This document shows positions 13,211-22,302 of a DNA stretch of 60,414 bases, piece by piece (position 1 is the first letter of the stretch; each line of letters starts with the position of its first letter). A model generated the notes under the pieces. That model did not search any database. It saw nothing but the letters and a program-made list of their open reading frames with translations, and had not been told where the DNA came from. Source of the stretch: CAXSEF01 sp964236585 (GTDB taxonomy: Bacteria > Pseudomonadota > Alphaproteobacteria > Acetobacterales > Acetobacteraceae); assembly GCA_964236585.1 (NCBI GenBank), contig CAXSFE010000007.1, positions 1 through 60,414 on the forward strand. The letters run 5' to 3'. A program made the translations under genes and the position numbers.

Positions 13211-14644
13211 ATGACGATCCAGGCCGATGCGAACGGGTCGGCCAGCGCTGCGGCTGCTACCGACACGTTGCCGACCTCGTTGCTGATGGGCTATGGCGTC
13301 GGTCAGGTCGGCGGCCAGATCTTTCGCGACACGCCCGCCGTTCTGCTGCCGATCTTTCTCAGCACCATGCTGGGCGTTCCTGCCTGGATGGCCGGCGCGT
13401 CGATCCTGCTGCCCAAGCTCTGGGTCATCTTCTGCGACCCGCTGATGGGTGCGTTCTCCGATCGCCGGCGTCCCTTCTGGGGCAGACGACCGTTCCTCCT
13501 GGTCGGCGGCATCATGTCAGGCCTGACGTTCTTTCTTCTCTTCGTGCCGCCGCATTTCGCGTCCCCGATCTCCGCTGCCGCCTACAGCACGTTAATGTTC
13601 GCCGTGGCGTCCACGGCGTTCAGCATCTTCTCCGTGCCCTATCTCACCATGGCGGCCGAGATGACCGACGACACGCACCTGCGCACCAAGATCATCGCCT
13701 ACCGGCTGGTGTTCACCGCCGTCGGGCTCATCATCGGCGCCGGCGCCGCGCAGCCACTGGTCGGCTGGTTCGGCGGTGGCCGCGCCGGGTATGCCGCGAT
13801 GGGCGCCGTGCTGGGGAGCATCTGCCTTGTCAGCATGGTCGCGTCGTATGCCGGGACCGCACGGGCGCGCGTGATGACCGAGGTGCCGCGTGCCCTGCCG
13901 ATCCTTGCCCAGTTCAGGCTCGCGGCGGCCAACCGGCCATTCACCATCGTGGCCGGAGCCTACTTCATCCAGATGCTCGGCAGCGCGACCGGCTACACGG
14001 TGCTCGGCCTGTTCTTCATCTATGTCGTGCAGGACATCCCGCTGATCCTGCCGTTCGTCATCGTGCTGAGCCTCACGGCCGCCGCCGCTCAGCCGCTGTG
14101 GCTCGCCGTCTCCCGCCGCATCGGGAAGCTGCGCACATACATGCTCTGCATCGTCTGCTGGATCCTGGTGACGCTGACCTGGCTTTGGGTGCATCCGGCA
14201 ACGGACGTCCTGGTCGTCCTGCCGCTGCTCGGACCGCTCTCGACCCAGGGCGCGCTGATCCTGCTGCGCGCGCTGGTGATCGGAACGTTCAACTCCGGCT
14301 TCATCCTGATGGCATTCTCGATGCTGACCGACACCATCGAGCGTGACCGGCAGCTCTACCACGTCTCCCGGGAGGGCGTGTTCTCCGGCGTGTTCTCCGC
14401 CGTCGAGAAGCTCGCCTTTGCGCTCGGCCCGGCGATCGCGGGCATCCTGCTGAGCATCATGGGGTTTGCATCCTCCACCGGTGGCGCCGGCGTGCAAAGC
14501 GCCGGGGCAACCTTCAGCATCGCGCTCAACCTCTCGGTCGTTCCGGCTGTGCTCACGGCCGCGAGCCTGCTGCTTCTCCAGCGCTACAAGCTCGTCGAGG
14601 CACGGCCGGAAGCGGCTCTGTCGGCTTTTGCGCCGACGTCATGA
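13211..14644 (+). CDS. MFS transporter of the glycoside-pentoside-hexuronide (MelB-like) type
   Basis: Inner-membrane symporter of 477 residues with about 12 hydrophobic segments. The first loop carries FSDRRRPFWGRRPFLLVGGI after CDPLMGA, the hallmark of the GPH/MelB family. The second half begins with FTIVAGAYFIQMLGSATGY. The ATG at 13211 is preceded by AGAGGA, and an upstream ATG at 13136 is less convincing. It is divergent from the GntR gene, which suggests joint control. In this setting it likely carries the island's substrate or a hydrolysis product across the inner membrane. Confidence 0.88.
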   Translation: MTIQADANGSASAAAATDTLPTSLLMGYGVGQVGGQIFRDTPAVLLPIFLSTMLGVPAWMAGASILLPKLWVIFCDPLMGAFSDRRRPFWGRRPFLLVGGIMSGLTFFLLFVPPHFASPISAAAYSTLMFAVASTAFSIFSVPYLTMAAEMTDDTHLRTKIIAYRLVFTAVGLIIGAGAAQPLVGWFGGGRAGYAAMGAVLGSICLVSMVASYAGTARARVMTEVPRALPILAQFRLAAANRPFTIVAGAYFIQMLGSATGYTVLGLFFIYVVQDIPLILPFVIVLSLTAAAAQPLWLAVSRRIGKLRTYMLCIVCWILVTLTWLWVHPATDVLVVLPLLGPLSTQGALILLRALVIGTFNSGFILMAFSMLTDTIERDRQLYHVSREGVFSGVFSAVEKLAFALGPAIAGILLSIMGFASSTGGAGVQSAGATFSIALNLSVVPAVLTAASLLLLQRYKLVEARPEAALSAFAPTS

Positions 14645-14863
14645 TCTCCGGCGCTGCAGGGCCGCCGGGACGGCCCACGGCGTCGTCCTGACGGCGTTCG
14701 GCACCGTCGGGACGGCCGCGACGGCGTGTCTGCGCGAGGGGCTGCGCGTCTGCCGCCCCTCCCCCCGCGTGTCCGGAACCGGGCGCGGTCACGACGCCCC
14801 ACGCGCTGCGTGCCTCGCCGAGGCCGGCCTGGCGGCACCGGGCCAGCCGCGCCGCGCAACCGC

Positions 14864-15748
14864 ATGAGCGGCGCTGTGCCGGCACCGGCGCGGCTTGCCT
14901 GGCCGGGCGGATCGCGCCTCGCGGTCTCGTTCGTCGTCAACGTCGAGGAGGGCTCGGAGCGCTCGCTGCTGCGGGGCGACGGCGGCATGGAGGCGGTGGA
15001 CGAGCTCGGGATGTTCGTGCGTGGCCCGGTGCGCAGCCACGCCAACGAGAGCAACTACCTGTTCGGCATCAAGGTCGGCGGTCCGCGCGTGCTCGGCCTG
15101 CTCGCGCGGCACGGCTGCCTGGCGACGTGGACGGTGTGCGGGCAGGCGCTCGAGCAGGCGCCGGCGCTCGCCCGCGCGATCACGGCGGCCGGCCACGAGG
15201 CGTGCAGCCATGGCTACCGCTGGCAGTTCCAGTACAAGATGGACGAGGCGCAGGAACGCGACTTCATCGTTCGGGCAACCCGGTCGATCGAGGCAAGCAC
15301 CGGGCAGCGCCCGCTCGGCTGGCTCAGCCGCTATCTGACCAGCGAGAACACGCGCCGCCTGCTGGCGGAGGAAGGCTACCTCTACCACATGGACGACTTC
15401 TCCGACGAGACGCCGTTCTGGGAAGCGCCGGCCGGGCGCCCGATCGTCGTGGTGCCGTATCAGATCGACACCAACGACATGAAGATGTGGTCCGACCCGG
15501 CCTACACCGCCCAGGCCTGGCTCGACTACTGCATCGCCAGCGTCGATCAGCTCCACGACGAGGCATCCTCCGCCCTCCTGTCGATCGGCCTGCACCTGCG
15601 CATCATCGGCCGGCCCGGCCGGGCCCGCGCGCTTGACCGGCTGCTGCAGCACGTCGCGAGCAAGCCGGAGATCTGGATCACCCGGCGTCTCGACATCGCC
15701 CGCCATTTCGCGTCGGGCCGCCCCTTCGACGGGAGAACCCATGCCTGA
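14864..15748 (+). CDS. polysaccharide deacetylase-family (PuuE/cyclic amide hydrolase-like) protein
   Basis: Protein of 294 residues of the NodB-homology family, in the branch containing PuuE allantoinase and cyclic imidases rather than chitin deacetylases. Evidence is the N-terminal VNVEEGSERSLLRGDGGMEA block, the ANESNYLFGIKVGG block, the metal-site motif HEACSHGYRW and the later RPLGWLSRYLTSENTRRLL. No signal peptide is seen, so it acts in the cytoplasm. Members of this branch hydrolyse cyclic amides or ureides. The stop overlaps the start of the enoyl-CoA hydratase by eight bases. The reaction is inferred from family and context. Confidence 0.82.
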   Translation: MSGAVPAPARLAWPGGSRLAVSFVVNVEEGSERSLLRGDGGMEAVDELGMFVRGPVRSHANESNYLFGIKVGGPRVLGLLARHGCLATWTVCGQALEQAPALARAITAAGHEACSHGYRWQFQYKMDEAQERDFIVRATRSIEASTGQRPLGWLSRYLTSENTRRLLAEEGYLYHMDDFSDETPFWEAPAGRPIVVVPYQIDTNDMKMWSDPAYTAQAWLDYCIASVDQLHDEASSALLSIGLHLRIIGRPGRARALDRLLQHVASKPEIWITRRLDIARHFASGRPFDGRTHA

Positions 15749-16514
15749 GCTGCTGCGGATCGAACGCGACGGGCCGGTCGCCCGGCTGATCATCGACCGC
15801 CCGGCCAAGCGCAACGCGCTGACGGCAGCCATGTGGGGCGCGCTGCCCGGCCTGATCGCCGAGATCATCGCCGCTGCGGAGGTGAAGGTTGCGGTGCTCT
15901 GCGGCGCCGGCCCCGATTTCGCCGCCGGCGCCGACATCGCCGAGTTCGCCGAGACCTATGCGACGCCGGCGACCATCGCCGCCTACGGCAGCACGCTCGG
16001 CGCCGCGATCAGCGCGATCGCCGACTGCCCCAAGCCGGTGATCGCGCAGATCGAGGGCGCTTGCATCGGCGGGGGCTGCAGTCTCGCGCTCGCATGCGAC
16101 CTGCGGGTCGGATCCTCGAACGCGCGCTTCGCGATCACGCCGGGCAAGCTCGGCTTGGCCTACAGCCTGGGCGACACCCGCCGGCTTTGCGCGGCCGTTG
16201 GTCCGTCGCAGGCGCGGCTGCTGCTCTACACCGGCCGGATGATCGGTGGCGACGAGGCGCTCCGCATCGGTCTGCTCGACCAGCTTGTCGAGGCGGCGCC
16301 GCTGGGCGACACGGTGCAGGCGCTGGCGCTGGAGATCGCTGCCGGCTCGTCGACGTCGATCCGCATCACCAAGGCGACGCTCGGCCTGATCGCGGCAGGC
16401 GTGCAGGCCGACACCGAGGAGACACGGCGCTGGTTCGCCGAGGCGGCCTCCGGGCCCGACATGGCCGAGGGCCGCGCGGCGTTCCTGGAAAAGCGCAGGC
16501 CGAATTTTCTATGA
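15741..16514 (+). CDS. enoyl-CoA hydratase/isomerase family protein
   Basis: Crotonase-fold protein of 257 residues. It shows RPAKRNALTAAMW, the CoA-binding FAAGADIAEFAE, the oxyanion-hole segment IEGACIGGGCSLALACDLRV and FAITPGKLGLAYSLG. Crotonase members hydrate, isomerise or cleave acyl-CoA thioesters. The ATG at 15741 lies inside the end of the deacetylase-family gene, so translation is coupled. The stop TGA (16512-16514) is contributed by the left end of repeat B2, and the last residues (RPNFL) may therefore differ from relatives. Confidence 0.9.
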   Translation: MPELLRIERDGPVARLIIDRPAKRNALTAAMWGALPGLIAEIIAAAEVKVAVLCGAGPDFAAGADIAEFAETYATPATIAAYGSTLGAAISAIADCPKPVIAQIEGACIGGGCSLALACDLRVGSSNARFAITPGKLGLAYSLGDTRRLCAAVGPSQARLLLYTGRMIGGDEALRIGLLDQLVEAAPLGDTVQALALEIAAGSSTSIRITKATLGLIAAGVQADTEETRRWFAEAASGPDMAEGRAAFLEKRRPNFL

Positions 16515-16725
16515 ATCCCACAACAGCTCCTTGTCCGGAAGGAACAGCAAGAACCTTCTTTTTCTGAAGAAAAAGAAGCAAAAAGACTTTGCCCATGAGG
16601 TCGTGGCCGCGCGGGCAGCCCTGAACCCGTCGGGGAAAGTTCTTTGGTTCTTTCTTTCAAGAAAGAACGTGCTTTCTTCCTACTGCGAGGCACGAAGTCG
16701 GGCTTCCAGGTTCATGACACACTCC
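16511..16725. repeat. repeat family B, copy B2
   Basis: It carries the same two AT-rich palindromes as B1 (CTTCTTTTTC/GAAAAAGAAG and GTTCTTTCTT/AAGAAAGAAC) and ends with GGTTCATGACACACTCC. The left terminal repeat is shortened and contains the TGA stop of the preceding enoyl-CoA hydratase. Confidence 0.87.
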
Positions 16726-16756
16726 AGGCTGAACCCGGTCGGGCGCGTCCGGCCAT

Positions 16757-16890
16757 GCCTGCGCAAGCGCTTCCTTCCGCACCGGTTGCTCGACGACCGT
16801 GTCGCCATCGTCGGCGCCTGGAACCGGCTCACGCCAGAACGCCTCAACTCGCTGTGCAGCTACCCCTGCATCCAGCAGGTCAGCCGCTGA
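16757..16890 (+). pseudogene. C-terminal remnant of a transposase (IS630-like)
   Basis: A short frame reads RKRFLPHRLLDDRVAIVGAW followed by NRLTPERLNSLCSYPCIQQV, then a stop. This resembles the extreme C-terminus of IS630-type transposases (an FLPHR/LSNR-like block, then AWN, then a short terminal helix). Nothing of the catalytic domain remains. It abuts repeat B2. Family assignment from 45 residues is tentative. Confidence 0.5.
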
Positions 16891-16908
16891 GTTCAGCGGC
16901 GTCAGACT

Positions 16909-18267
16909 TCAAGGCACCTCTGGCAAAGATGCCTCAACAGGCCTGGAGGTTGTCTGCACTCTTCCTTCGACGAACAGGCTTTGCCTGCTGTACGCCGCCA
17001 CCACGGTCATGCAGGCCTCGTCCGTCGACGCGATCACCTGCATCGAGAGCGGCAGCCCGTCCGCAAACCCGATGGGGCAGGCGCAGGCGGCAAGCCCGGC
17101 GATGCTGGCCGGCGCGGTGAGGTCTGCCTGGTCGGTCGGCGTCGGCGCCGAGAAGGCAAAAGCGGGCTGCGCCACGGTGGGGGCGAGCACGGCAGTGTGG
17201 CGGCCGACCTGCTGGCGCAGCAGCCCTGCCGCTGCCGTCAGCATCGCCCTGGCCGCCTGCACACGGTCGTCGGGCTGCGCCTGGCCCCAGGCAAGCAGCG
17301 CGGTGAACGATCGGGTGAAGCCGTTCGGGTCGGCCAGCATCGCCGCGGCGTGCTCGTCGTGCGCATCGCGCTCCAGCAGCAGCAGCGCCGCCCGCCTGAG
17401 CCGCCCGTAGTCCAGGTCGAGCCGCAGCCGCTCGGTCGCCAGACCGGCGGCCTCGGCCCGACGGGCGGCGTCGTCCAGGGCTGCCGACGCGGCCGGGCAG
17501 ACCTCCACCTGGCCGGTGACGTCGAGCACCGCGAGCCGTGCCGCGGCGGCTGGCGGCGCGGTGTCCCGCCCGGTCAGCACGGCCAGCAGGCAGGCGCAAT
17601 CCTCGGCCGAGCGGGCGTGCACGCCGACCTCGTCGAGGCTGGGCGAGAGCGGCACGACGCCGTTTCCCGGTATTCCGCCGCGTGCCGGCTTGTGGCCGAA
17701 CACGCCGCAGTAGGCCGACGGGATGCGCACCGAGCCGAGCGTGTCGGTGCCGAGGGCCGCGGCACACAGCCCGGCGGCGACGGCGGCCGCGGAGCCGCCG
17801 GACGAGCCGCCGGCGGTCCAGCCGTGGCGCCAGGGGTTGTGCGTGCGCCCGAAGGCGGGGTTGTCGGTGGTGCCGCCGAGGGCACCCTCGTGCATGTTCG
17901 CCAGGCCGAGCACGACGACGCCGGCCTCGCGCAGCCGGGTGACGCAGGCGGCGTCGCGCGTCGCAACGCGCCCGCGATAGGCGGCGATGCCGGCGTGCCA
18001 GGGGAGACCGGCCACCGCGATGTTGGCCTTCACCGCCACGGGGACGCCGTCCATCCGCGAGCGTGGGCAGCCGGACCGCCACCGGTCCGCGCTGTGCTGC
18101 GCCGCCCGCCGCGCACCCTCGGCGTCGACATGGACGTAGCTGCAGAGCGCCCCGTCGCGCGCCGCGATCGCCTCCAGATAGGCCTCGCAGGCATCGGTCG
18201 GCCGGACCGCGCCGTCGGCGAACAGCCGCGCCAGCCCGGCGACGCCCGCCTCGACCGGCCCGCTCAT
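16909..18267 (-). CDS. amidase-signature family amidohydrolase
   Basis: Cytoplasmic amidase of 452 residues. The Ser-cisSer-Lys triad is visible as Lys80 (GVPVAVKANI), Ser155 (TAGGSSGGS) and Ser179 (TDTLGS), with the usual 24-residue spacing between the serines. It hydrolyses a carboxamide to acid and ammonia, and the family includes AtzF/allophanate hydrolase and aryl or acyl amidases. It is the last gene of the leftward operon and overlaps the CoA ligase by four bases. Its position after CoA-chemistry genes suggests removal of an amide nitrogen from a pathway intermediate. Confidence 0.9.
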   Translation of the reverse strand: MSGPVEAGVAGLARLFADGAVRPTDACEAYLEAIAARDGALCSYVHVDAEGARRAAQHSADRWRSGCPRSRMDGVPVAVKANIAVAGLPWHAGIAAYRGRVATRDAACVTRLREAGVVVLGLANMHEGALGGTTDNPAFGRTHNPWRHGWTAGGSSGGSAAAVAAGLCAAALGTDTLGSVRIPSAYCGVFGHKPARGGIPGNGVVPLSPSLDEVGVHARSAEDCACLLAVLTGRDTAPPAAAARLAVLDVTGQVEVCPAASAALDDAARRAEAAGLATERLRLDLDYGRLRRAALLLLERDAHDEHAAAMLADPNGFTRSFTALLAWGQAQPDDRVQAARAMLTAAAGLLRQQVGRHTAVLAPTVAQPAFAFSAPTPTDQADLTAPASIAGLAACACPIGFADGLPLSMQVIASTDEACMTVVAAYSRQSLFVEGRVQTTSRPVEASLPEVP

Positions 18268-19685
18268 CGCGGCCGCTGGTCGACGAGCCGGATCGGCTTC
18301 TGCCGCGTGTCGATCCCGGTGGCGGCGGCGGTGGCGCCGCGCTCGACCAGCTCGACCTGCATCTCGATGCCGGTGCGCTGGCGCAGCAGCGCGGCCAGCC
18401 GGCCGCGCACCACGTCATGCGTTTGCGGCGCGGCAGCGGTTTCCGCGATCACGACGAAGCAGTCGCGCCCGTCCTCGGCGCGCCGGGCATGGCAGATGAA
18501 CTCGCCGGCAAACCCGTCGTCCTGATCGAGGATCGGCCCGATGGCCTGCGGGAAGATGTTGATGCCGCGGATCTTCACCATGTTGTCCGAACGGCCGAGG
18601 AAGCCCTCGATGCGGGTCAGGCCGACGCCGATCGAGGAGGAGCCGAGGCGCACCTGCGACACGTCGTGGGTGTTGAAGCGGATCAGCGGTGCGAGGTCGT
18701 CCTTGTAGAGGCAGGTCACGACCAGGTCTCCGGGCGTGCCGTCCGCCACCGGCCGGCCGCTCTCCAGGTCGCACAGCTCGACCACGTGCGCGTCCTCCAT
18801 GACGTAGAGCCCGTCGCGGTCCGGACCCTCCCCGGCGATCACGCCGGTGTCGCCGACGCCGTACCAGTCGAAGCAGGCGGCACCACCCCAGGCGGCCGAA
18901 ATGGTCTTGCGGTCCTCGCGGCCGAAATGACCGGAAATCATCCGCACCGGGATGTCGCGCCCGGGCAGCAGGCCGGCCTCGCGCGCCACCTCGGCCAGCT
19001 TGCGCAGGTAGTCGGCGAAGCCGACCAGGACGGTGGCGCCGAAGCGCGCCATCAGCTCGACCTGCTGGGCCGAGCGCGTCTCGACGCCGGTGCCGGCGGA
19101 AAGGAACGTGGCACTGGTCCAGTGCGTCATCGCCTCGCGCACGTAGTGGCCGCCGTTGATCATGCCGTGGCCGTAGACGGAGTGCACGACGTCGTCCGAC
19201 CGCAGGCCCTGGAACCGGTACAGCCGGCCGAGCAGCAGCGCCTGCACCTCGCGGCTCTTGGCGCCGAACAGCATCGCCTGGGGGGTGCCGGTGGTCCCCG
19301 AGGTCGTATGCAGGATCGCCGGCAGGCGCGCCGGGCGGCCGGCGAAGTCGGCGAGGTCGCCGAACGGCGGCGCCCGGGACAGCGAGGCCACCAGGTCGGA
19401 CTTGTCGAAGACCGGCAGACGCGGCAGGTCGTCCAGGCCGCGGATGTCGCCTGGCTCCAGGCCGGCCGCGCCCCAGAGCCGACGGTAGAACGGCGTCGTC
19501 CAGGCGCGCGCCACGCAGCGGCGGAACAGCAGCTCCTGGCGCGCCCTGAGCGCGTCGCGGCTGATCGTGGTCGCAAGCCGGGTGAAGTCGCCGCCGATCG
19601 GGTGGTCGCGCAGCACCGCGGGCAGGTCGATCGTGTTCCAGTAGCTGTGGTGCCCGTCGTCGGGCCCATTGTCGGGCAGGCTCAT
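18264..19685 (-). CDS. phenylacetate-CoA ligase-like AMP-forming synthetase
   Basis: ANL-superfamily enzyme of 473 residues, resembling PaaK. It has the P-loop-like TTSGTTGTPQAMLFG, the conserved DWYGVGDTGVIAGEG block, DLVVTCLYKDDLAPLIRFNT, and FLGRSDNMVKIRGINIFPQA at the hinge and C-terminal subdomain. PaaK-type ligases activate a carboxylic acid to its CoA thioester through an acyl-adenylate. The start at 19685 (MSLPDNGPDD) overlaps the preceding stop by ATGA. A longer open frame reaching 20858 is antisense to nothing but runs through the PrpD gene in another frame and was rejected. Confidence 0.88.
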   Translation of the reverse strand: MSLPDNGPDDGHHSYWNTIDLPAVLRDHPIGGDFTRLATTISRDALRARQELLFRRCVARAWTTPFYRRLWGAAGLEPGDIRGLDDLPRLPVFDKSDLVASLSRAPPFGDLADFAGRPARLPAILHTTSGTTGTPQAMLFGAKSREVQALLLGRLYRFQGLRSDDVVHSVYGHGMINGGHYVREAMTHWTSATFLSAGTGVETRSAQQVELMARFGATVLVGFADYLRKLAEVAREAGLLPGRDIPVRMISGHFGREDRKTISAAWGGAACFDWYGVGDTGVIAGEGPDRDGLYVMEDAHVVELCDLESGRPVADGTPGDLVVTCLYKDDLAPLIRFNTHDVSQVRLGSSSIGVGLTRIEGFLGRSDNMVKIRGINIFPQAIGPILDQDDGFAGEFICHARRAEDGRDCFVVIAETAAAPQTHDVVRGRLAALLRQRTGIEMQVELVERGATAAATGIDTRQKPIRLVDQRPR

Positions 19686-21064
19686 CCGGTCTCTCCCTGT
19701 GCCATCTGCAACGCCAGGGCGGCATCCGGGCAGGCATCGAGCCCGTCGACGGCCCCAGCAAGGGCCTCGTGCACGCGTTCCAGTCCGGCGAAGCGGAGAC
19801 AGTCGCGCGCCTTGGCCCGGTACTGGTCGCGCGACAGGGCCCAGGACGGCGAGCCGAACTGCACCGGCACCTCGACCCTCGCCTCGCTGCCGTCCCGCCG
19901 CCGCGCGATCGCGCGCGCGGGCACGAACGCCGCCGGGTCGGCATTGCCGTCGACCTCGACCTCGACCCGGCCGGCCAGCGCCAGCAGCGCCGGGTCGGCG
20001 AACCGCTCCTCGGTGAAGTCCTCCAGCGCGACGGTGCCGCGCGTCAGCACCAGCGCCACCGCGAACGGGATGCAGAGCCGGGCCTGGGCGAACTGCATGC
20101 CCGGCGCCATCGCCCGGCCGCAGAGCTGGCGGATCAGCGGCGGCGCCCGGTACGTCAGGTGCTCCAGCGTCGCCGCGGAGATCCCGTGCTCGCGGCGCAG
20201 CGCCTGCGCGGCGACGATCGCGCCATGCGTCGCCCGGCCGCTCGGGAACGGCTTGCAGCTCACCTCGTCGATCCGGTGGCCGTGCCCGAGCGAGGGCAGC
20301 ACGCGCGCAAGGTCGAAGCCGCCCTCCATCATCGGCAGGTAGCCGTAGGGGCCGTCCAGCGAGGCCAGCGGCCCGGGCATGCCGGCCCGGGCGAAGTCGA
20401 CCGCGGCGAGGGCGTTGCGCGCCGCGTTGGCGATCTGCAGCGGCAGGGCCGGCTTGCCCTCGCTGTGCGCCTGCATGGTGCCCGAGGCGAAGGCAAGCGC
20501 GTGGCCGAACGCGTTCAGGGTGACGTCGCGGCCGAGCCGGCGCAGCCGTGCGAGGGCGGCGACCGCGCCGAAGATGCCGGCGGTCGCAGGGCGGAAGAAG
20601 CGGATCGGCGTGGTGGCGGCAAGGCCCAGGCCGACGGCGACGTCCACGCCGGCGACCGCCGCGGCCAGCAGCTCGGCACCCGGCACCGCCTCTCCGCGCT
20701 GCGCCTCGGCCATCAGGACCGCGCCGACCACCGTCATCGGATGCAGCACCGCGCCCTCGTGGACGCAGTCGAACTCCTGGGCGTGGATCTGGAAGGCGGT
20801 CAGGAACGCCGCCTCGCCGGCCGGCAGGCGAAGCCCGGGCTGGCCGGGCACGCCGCACCCCTGGCGGTTCCGCCCGCCGCCGTCGGATGGCAGCCAGCCG
20901 GCGACAACCCCCAGCACGACGTCGGTGTAGGCGGCCGCGGCGCCGGCGACCGCGACCGCCAGCGTGTCATGCAGGAACGTCTTGACGTGCTCGCGTGTCT
21001 GCGGCGACAGCTGCCGCCATTCGACGCCGAGCGCGTGGTCGACAAAGGCCTCGGCGGCGTTCAT
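19682..21064 (-). CDS. MmgE/PrpD-family protein
   Basis: Protein of 460 residues of the family that includes 2-methylcitrate dehydratase and cis-aconitate decarboxylase. The helical domain has FLHDTLAVAVAGAAAAYTD, FDCVHEGAVLHPMTVVGAVL and FASGTMQAHSEGKPALPLQI. The small domain has SCKPFPSGRATHGAIVAA and a later CLRFAGLE. The chemistry could be dehydration, decarboxylation or epimerisation of a branched polycarboxylate. It overlaps both neighbours by four bases, placing it firmly in the CoA-transferase operon. Confidence 0.88.
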   Translation of the reverse strand: MNAAEAFVDHALGVEWRQLSPQTREHVKTFLHDTLAVAVAGAAAAYTDVVLGVVAGWLPSDGGGRNRQGCGVPGQPGLRLPAGEAAFLTAFQIHAQEFDCVHEGAVLHPMTVVGAVLMAEAQRGEAVPGAELLAAAVAGVDVAVGLGLAATTPIRFFRPATAGIFGAVAALARLRRLGRDVTLNAFGHALAFASGTMQAHSEGKPALPLQIANAARNALAAVDFARAGMPGPLASLDGPYGYLPMMEGGFDLARVLPSLGHGHRIDEVSCKPFPSGRATHGAIVAAQALRREHGISAATLEHLTYRAPPLIRQLCGRAMAPGMQFAQARLCIPFAVALVLTRGTVALEDFTEERFADPALLALAGRVEVEVDGNADPAAFVPARAIARRRDGSEARVEVPVQFGSPSWALSRDQYRAKARDCLRFAGLERVHEALAGAVDGLDACPDAALALQMAQGETG

Positions 21065-22170
21065 GCGAACCAGGCCTCGCCGGCACCGGCATCGAGCGCC
21101 GGGGCGTCGAGGCGCAGGACGGCCGGCTCGTCCAGGAAGCGTATCGGCGTGCCGAGGTGGGCGAACCCGTCGCCATCGCGTCCGATCATGCCGCGTGCGG
21201 CGAGCTCGGGGTCGTCCACCGCCTCCTTGAGCGTGCGGACCGGCGAGAAGGCGATGTCGCGGTCCACGAACCAGGCCTCCCAGTCCGCGCGGCTGCGCGC
21301 GGCGAAGGCGTCGCGCAGGAACGCGCGCACCGGCTCCTGTGCGGGGCCGGGCGGGCTGACGGCCAGCGGCAGCAGGTCGGGACGGCCGAGACCCTCGAGC
21401 AGGTTGGCGGCGAACTTCGCTTCCGAGCCGCCGAGCACGATCCAGGCGTGGTCCGACGTCTCGTAGAGGTTGTAGAGCGCGGCGCCGCCCAGGGAGCGCT
21501 CCTGCTTCGGCACGTTGGCGCAGCCGCTGGCGAACACCCGCCCGATCACGTTCGGCGTCCAGGCCAGCGTCGCGTCGAGCATGGCGACGTCGAGGTGGTC
21601 GCCGAGGCCGGTCTGCTGGCGCCGATACAGCGCCATCATCACGCCGGACAGCGCCGTCAGCGAGGCGAGCGCGTCGGCGACTGGCAGGTGCGGCATCGTC
21701 GGCTTGCCGTCCTGGCCCTCGTTGAGCGCCAGTATCCCGGCCCAGGCCTGCACCGCGACGTCGTGCGCCGGCACGCCGCGCCGTGCGCCGGTCTGGCCGA
21801 AGGCGGAGATCGAGCAGTAGACGAGGCCGGGGTTGAGGGCCGACAGCCGCGCGTAGTCGACGCCGAGGCGCGCGGCGACGCCGGGGCGGAAGGCCTCGAC
21901 CAGGACGTCGGCCGCGCGCGCCCAGGCCAGCAGCGCCTCCTGGCCCGGCTCGGTCTTGAGGTCGAGCTGGACCGAGCGCTTGCCGCGATGGGTGTTGCGG
22001 AACAGGACCGAGTCGGCACCGCTGCGGTCGCCGATGCCGCGGGTGGGCTCGCCCTCGCCAGGCGGCTCGACCTTGACCACGTCGGCGCCGTGATCGGCCA
22101 TCATCAGCGTCATCATCGGTCCCGGCAGGAACAGCGAGAGGTCGAGAACCCGTAGGCCGGCCAGCTTCAC
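21061..22170 (-). CDS. class III (CaiB/BaiF) CoA-transferase
   Basis: Family III CoA-transferase of 369 residues that moves CoA between acyl groups. It begins LAGLRVLDLSLFLPGPMMTL and continues with GADVVKVEPPGEGEPTR, KRSVQLDLKTEPGQEALLAW, VLVEAFRPGVAARLG and YCSISAFGQTG. The catalytic aspartate is expected in VPAHDVAVQAWAG. The start is GTG with GGAGGTGAC immediately upstream. It lies between the CitE-type lyase and the PrpD protein, a grouping that recalls C5-dicarboxylate (itaconate or mesaconate) pathways. Confidence 0.9.
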   Translation of the reverse strand: MKLAGLRVLDLSLFLPGPMMTLMMADHGADVVKVEPPGEGEPTRGIGDRSGADSVLFRNTHRGKRSVQLDLKTEPGQEALLAWARAADVLVEAFRPGVAARLGVDYARLSALNPGLVYCSISAFGQTGARRGVPAHDVAVQAWAGILALNEGQDGKPTMPHLPVADALASLTALSGVMMALYRRQQTGLGDHLDVAMLDATLAWTPNVIGRVFASGCANVPKQERSLGGAALYNLYETSDHAWIVLGGSEAKFAANLLEGLGRPDLLPLAVSPPGPAQEPVRAFLRDAFAARSRADWEAWFVDRDIAFSPVRTLKEAVDDPELAARGMIGRDGDGFAHLGTPIRFLDEPAVLRLDAPALDAGAGEAWFA

Positions 22171-22301
22171 GTCACCTCCTCCGTCGCGGCGGCATCCGCA
22201 GTCGCATCAGGTGTCGTGTCGCGCCTGCCGAGTTCGGGGCTGTGCCGAAGGCAGCAGGGGGCGACGCCGTGGAGCGCCGCGGCAAGGATGCCGTCGGTCA
22301 T
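22167..22301 (-). CDS. possible small protein (44 residues) between lyase and CoA-transferase genes
   Basis: An ATG two bases after the lyase stop opens a 44-codon frame (begins MTDGILAAALHGVAPCCLRH, ends AAATEEVT). Its TGA overlaps the GTG start of the CoA-transferase as GTGA. The tight packing matches other coupled genes in this operon, so it may be translated. No family is recognised and there is no clear ribosome binding site. It could instead be a chance frame in the leader of the CoA-transferase gene. Confidence 0.25.
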   Translation of the reverse strand: MTDGILAAALHGVAPCCLRHSPELGRRDTTPDATADAAATEEVT

Positions 22302-22302
22302 C

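Noticed and set aside
18264..20858. Apparent 864-residue fusion of a PrpD-region frame with the CoA ligase
   Set aside because: The first 390 residues are an out-of-frame reading of the PrpD gene. The ligase begins at 19685 with an ATGA overlap.
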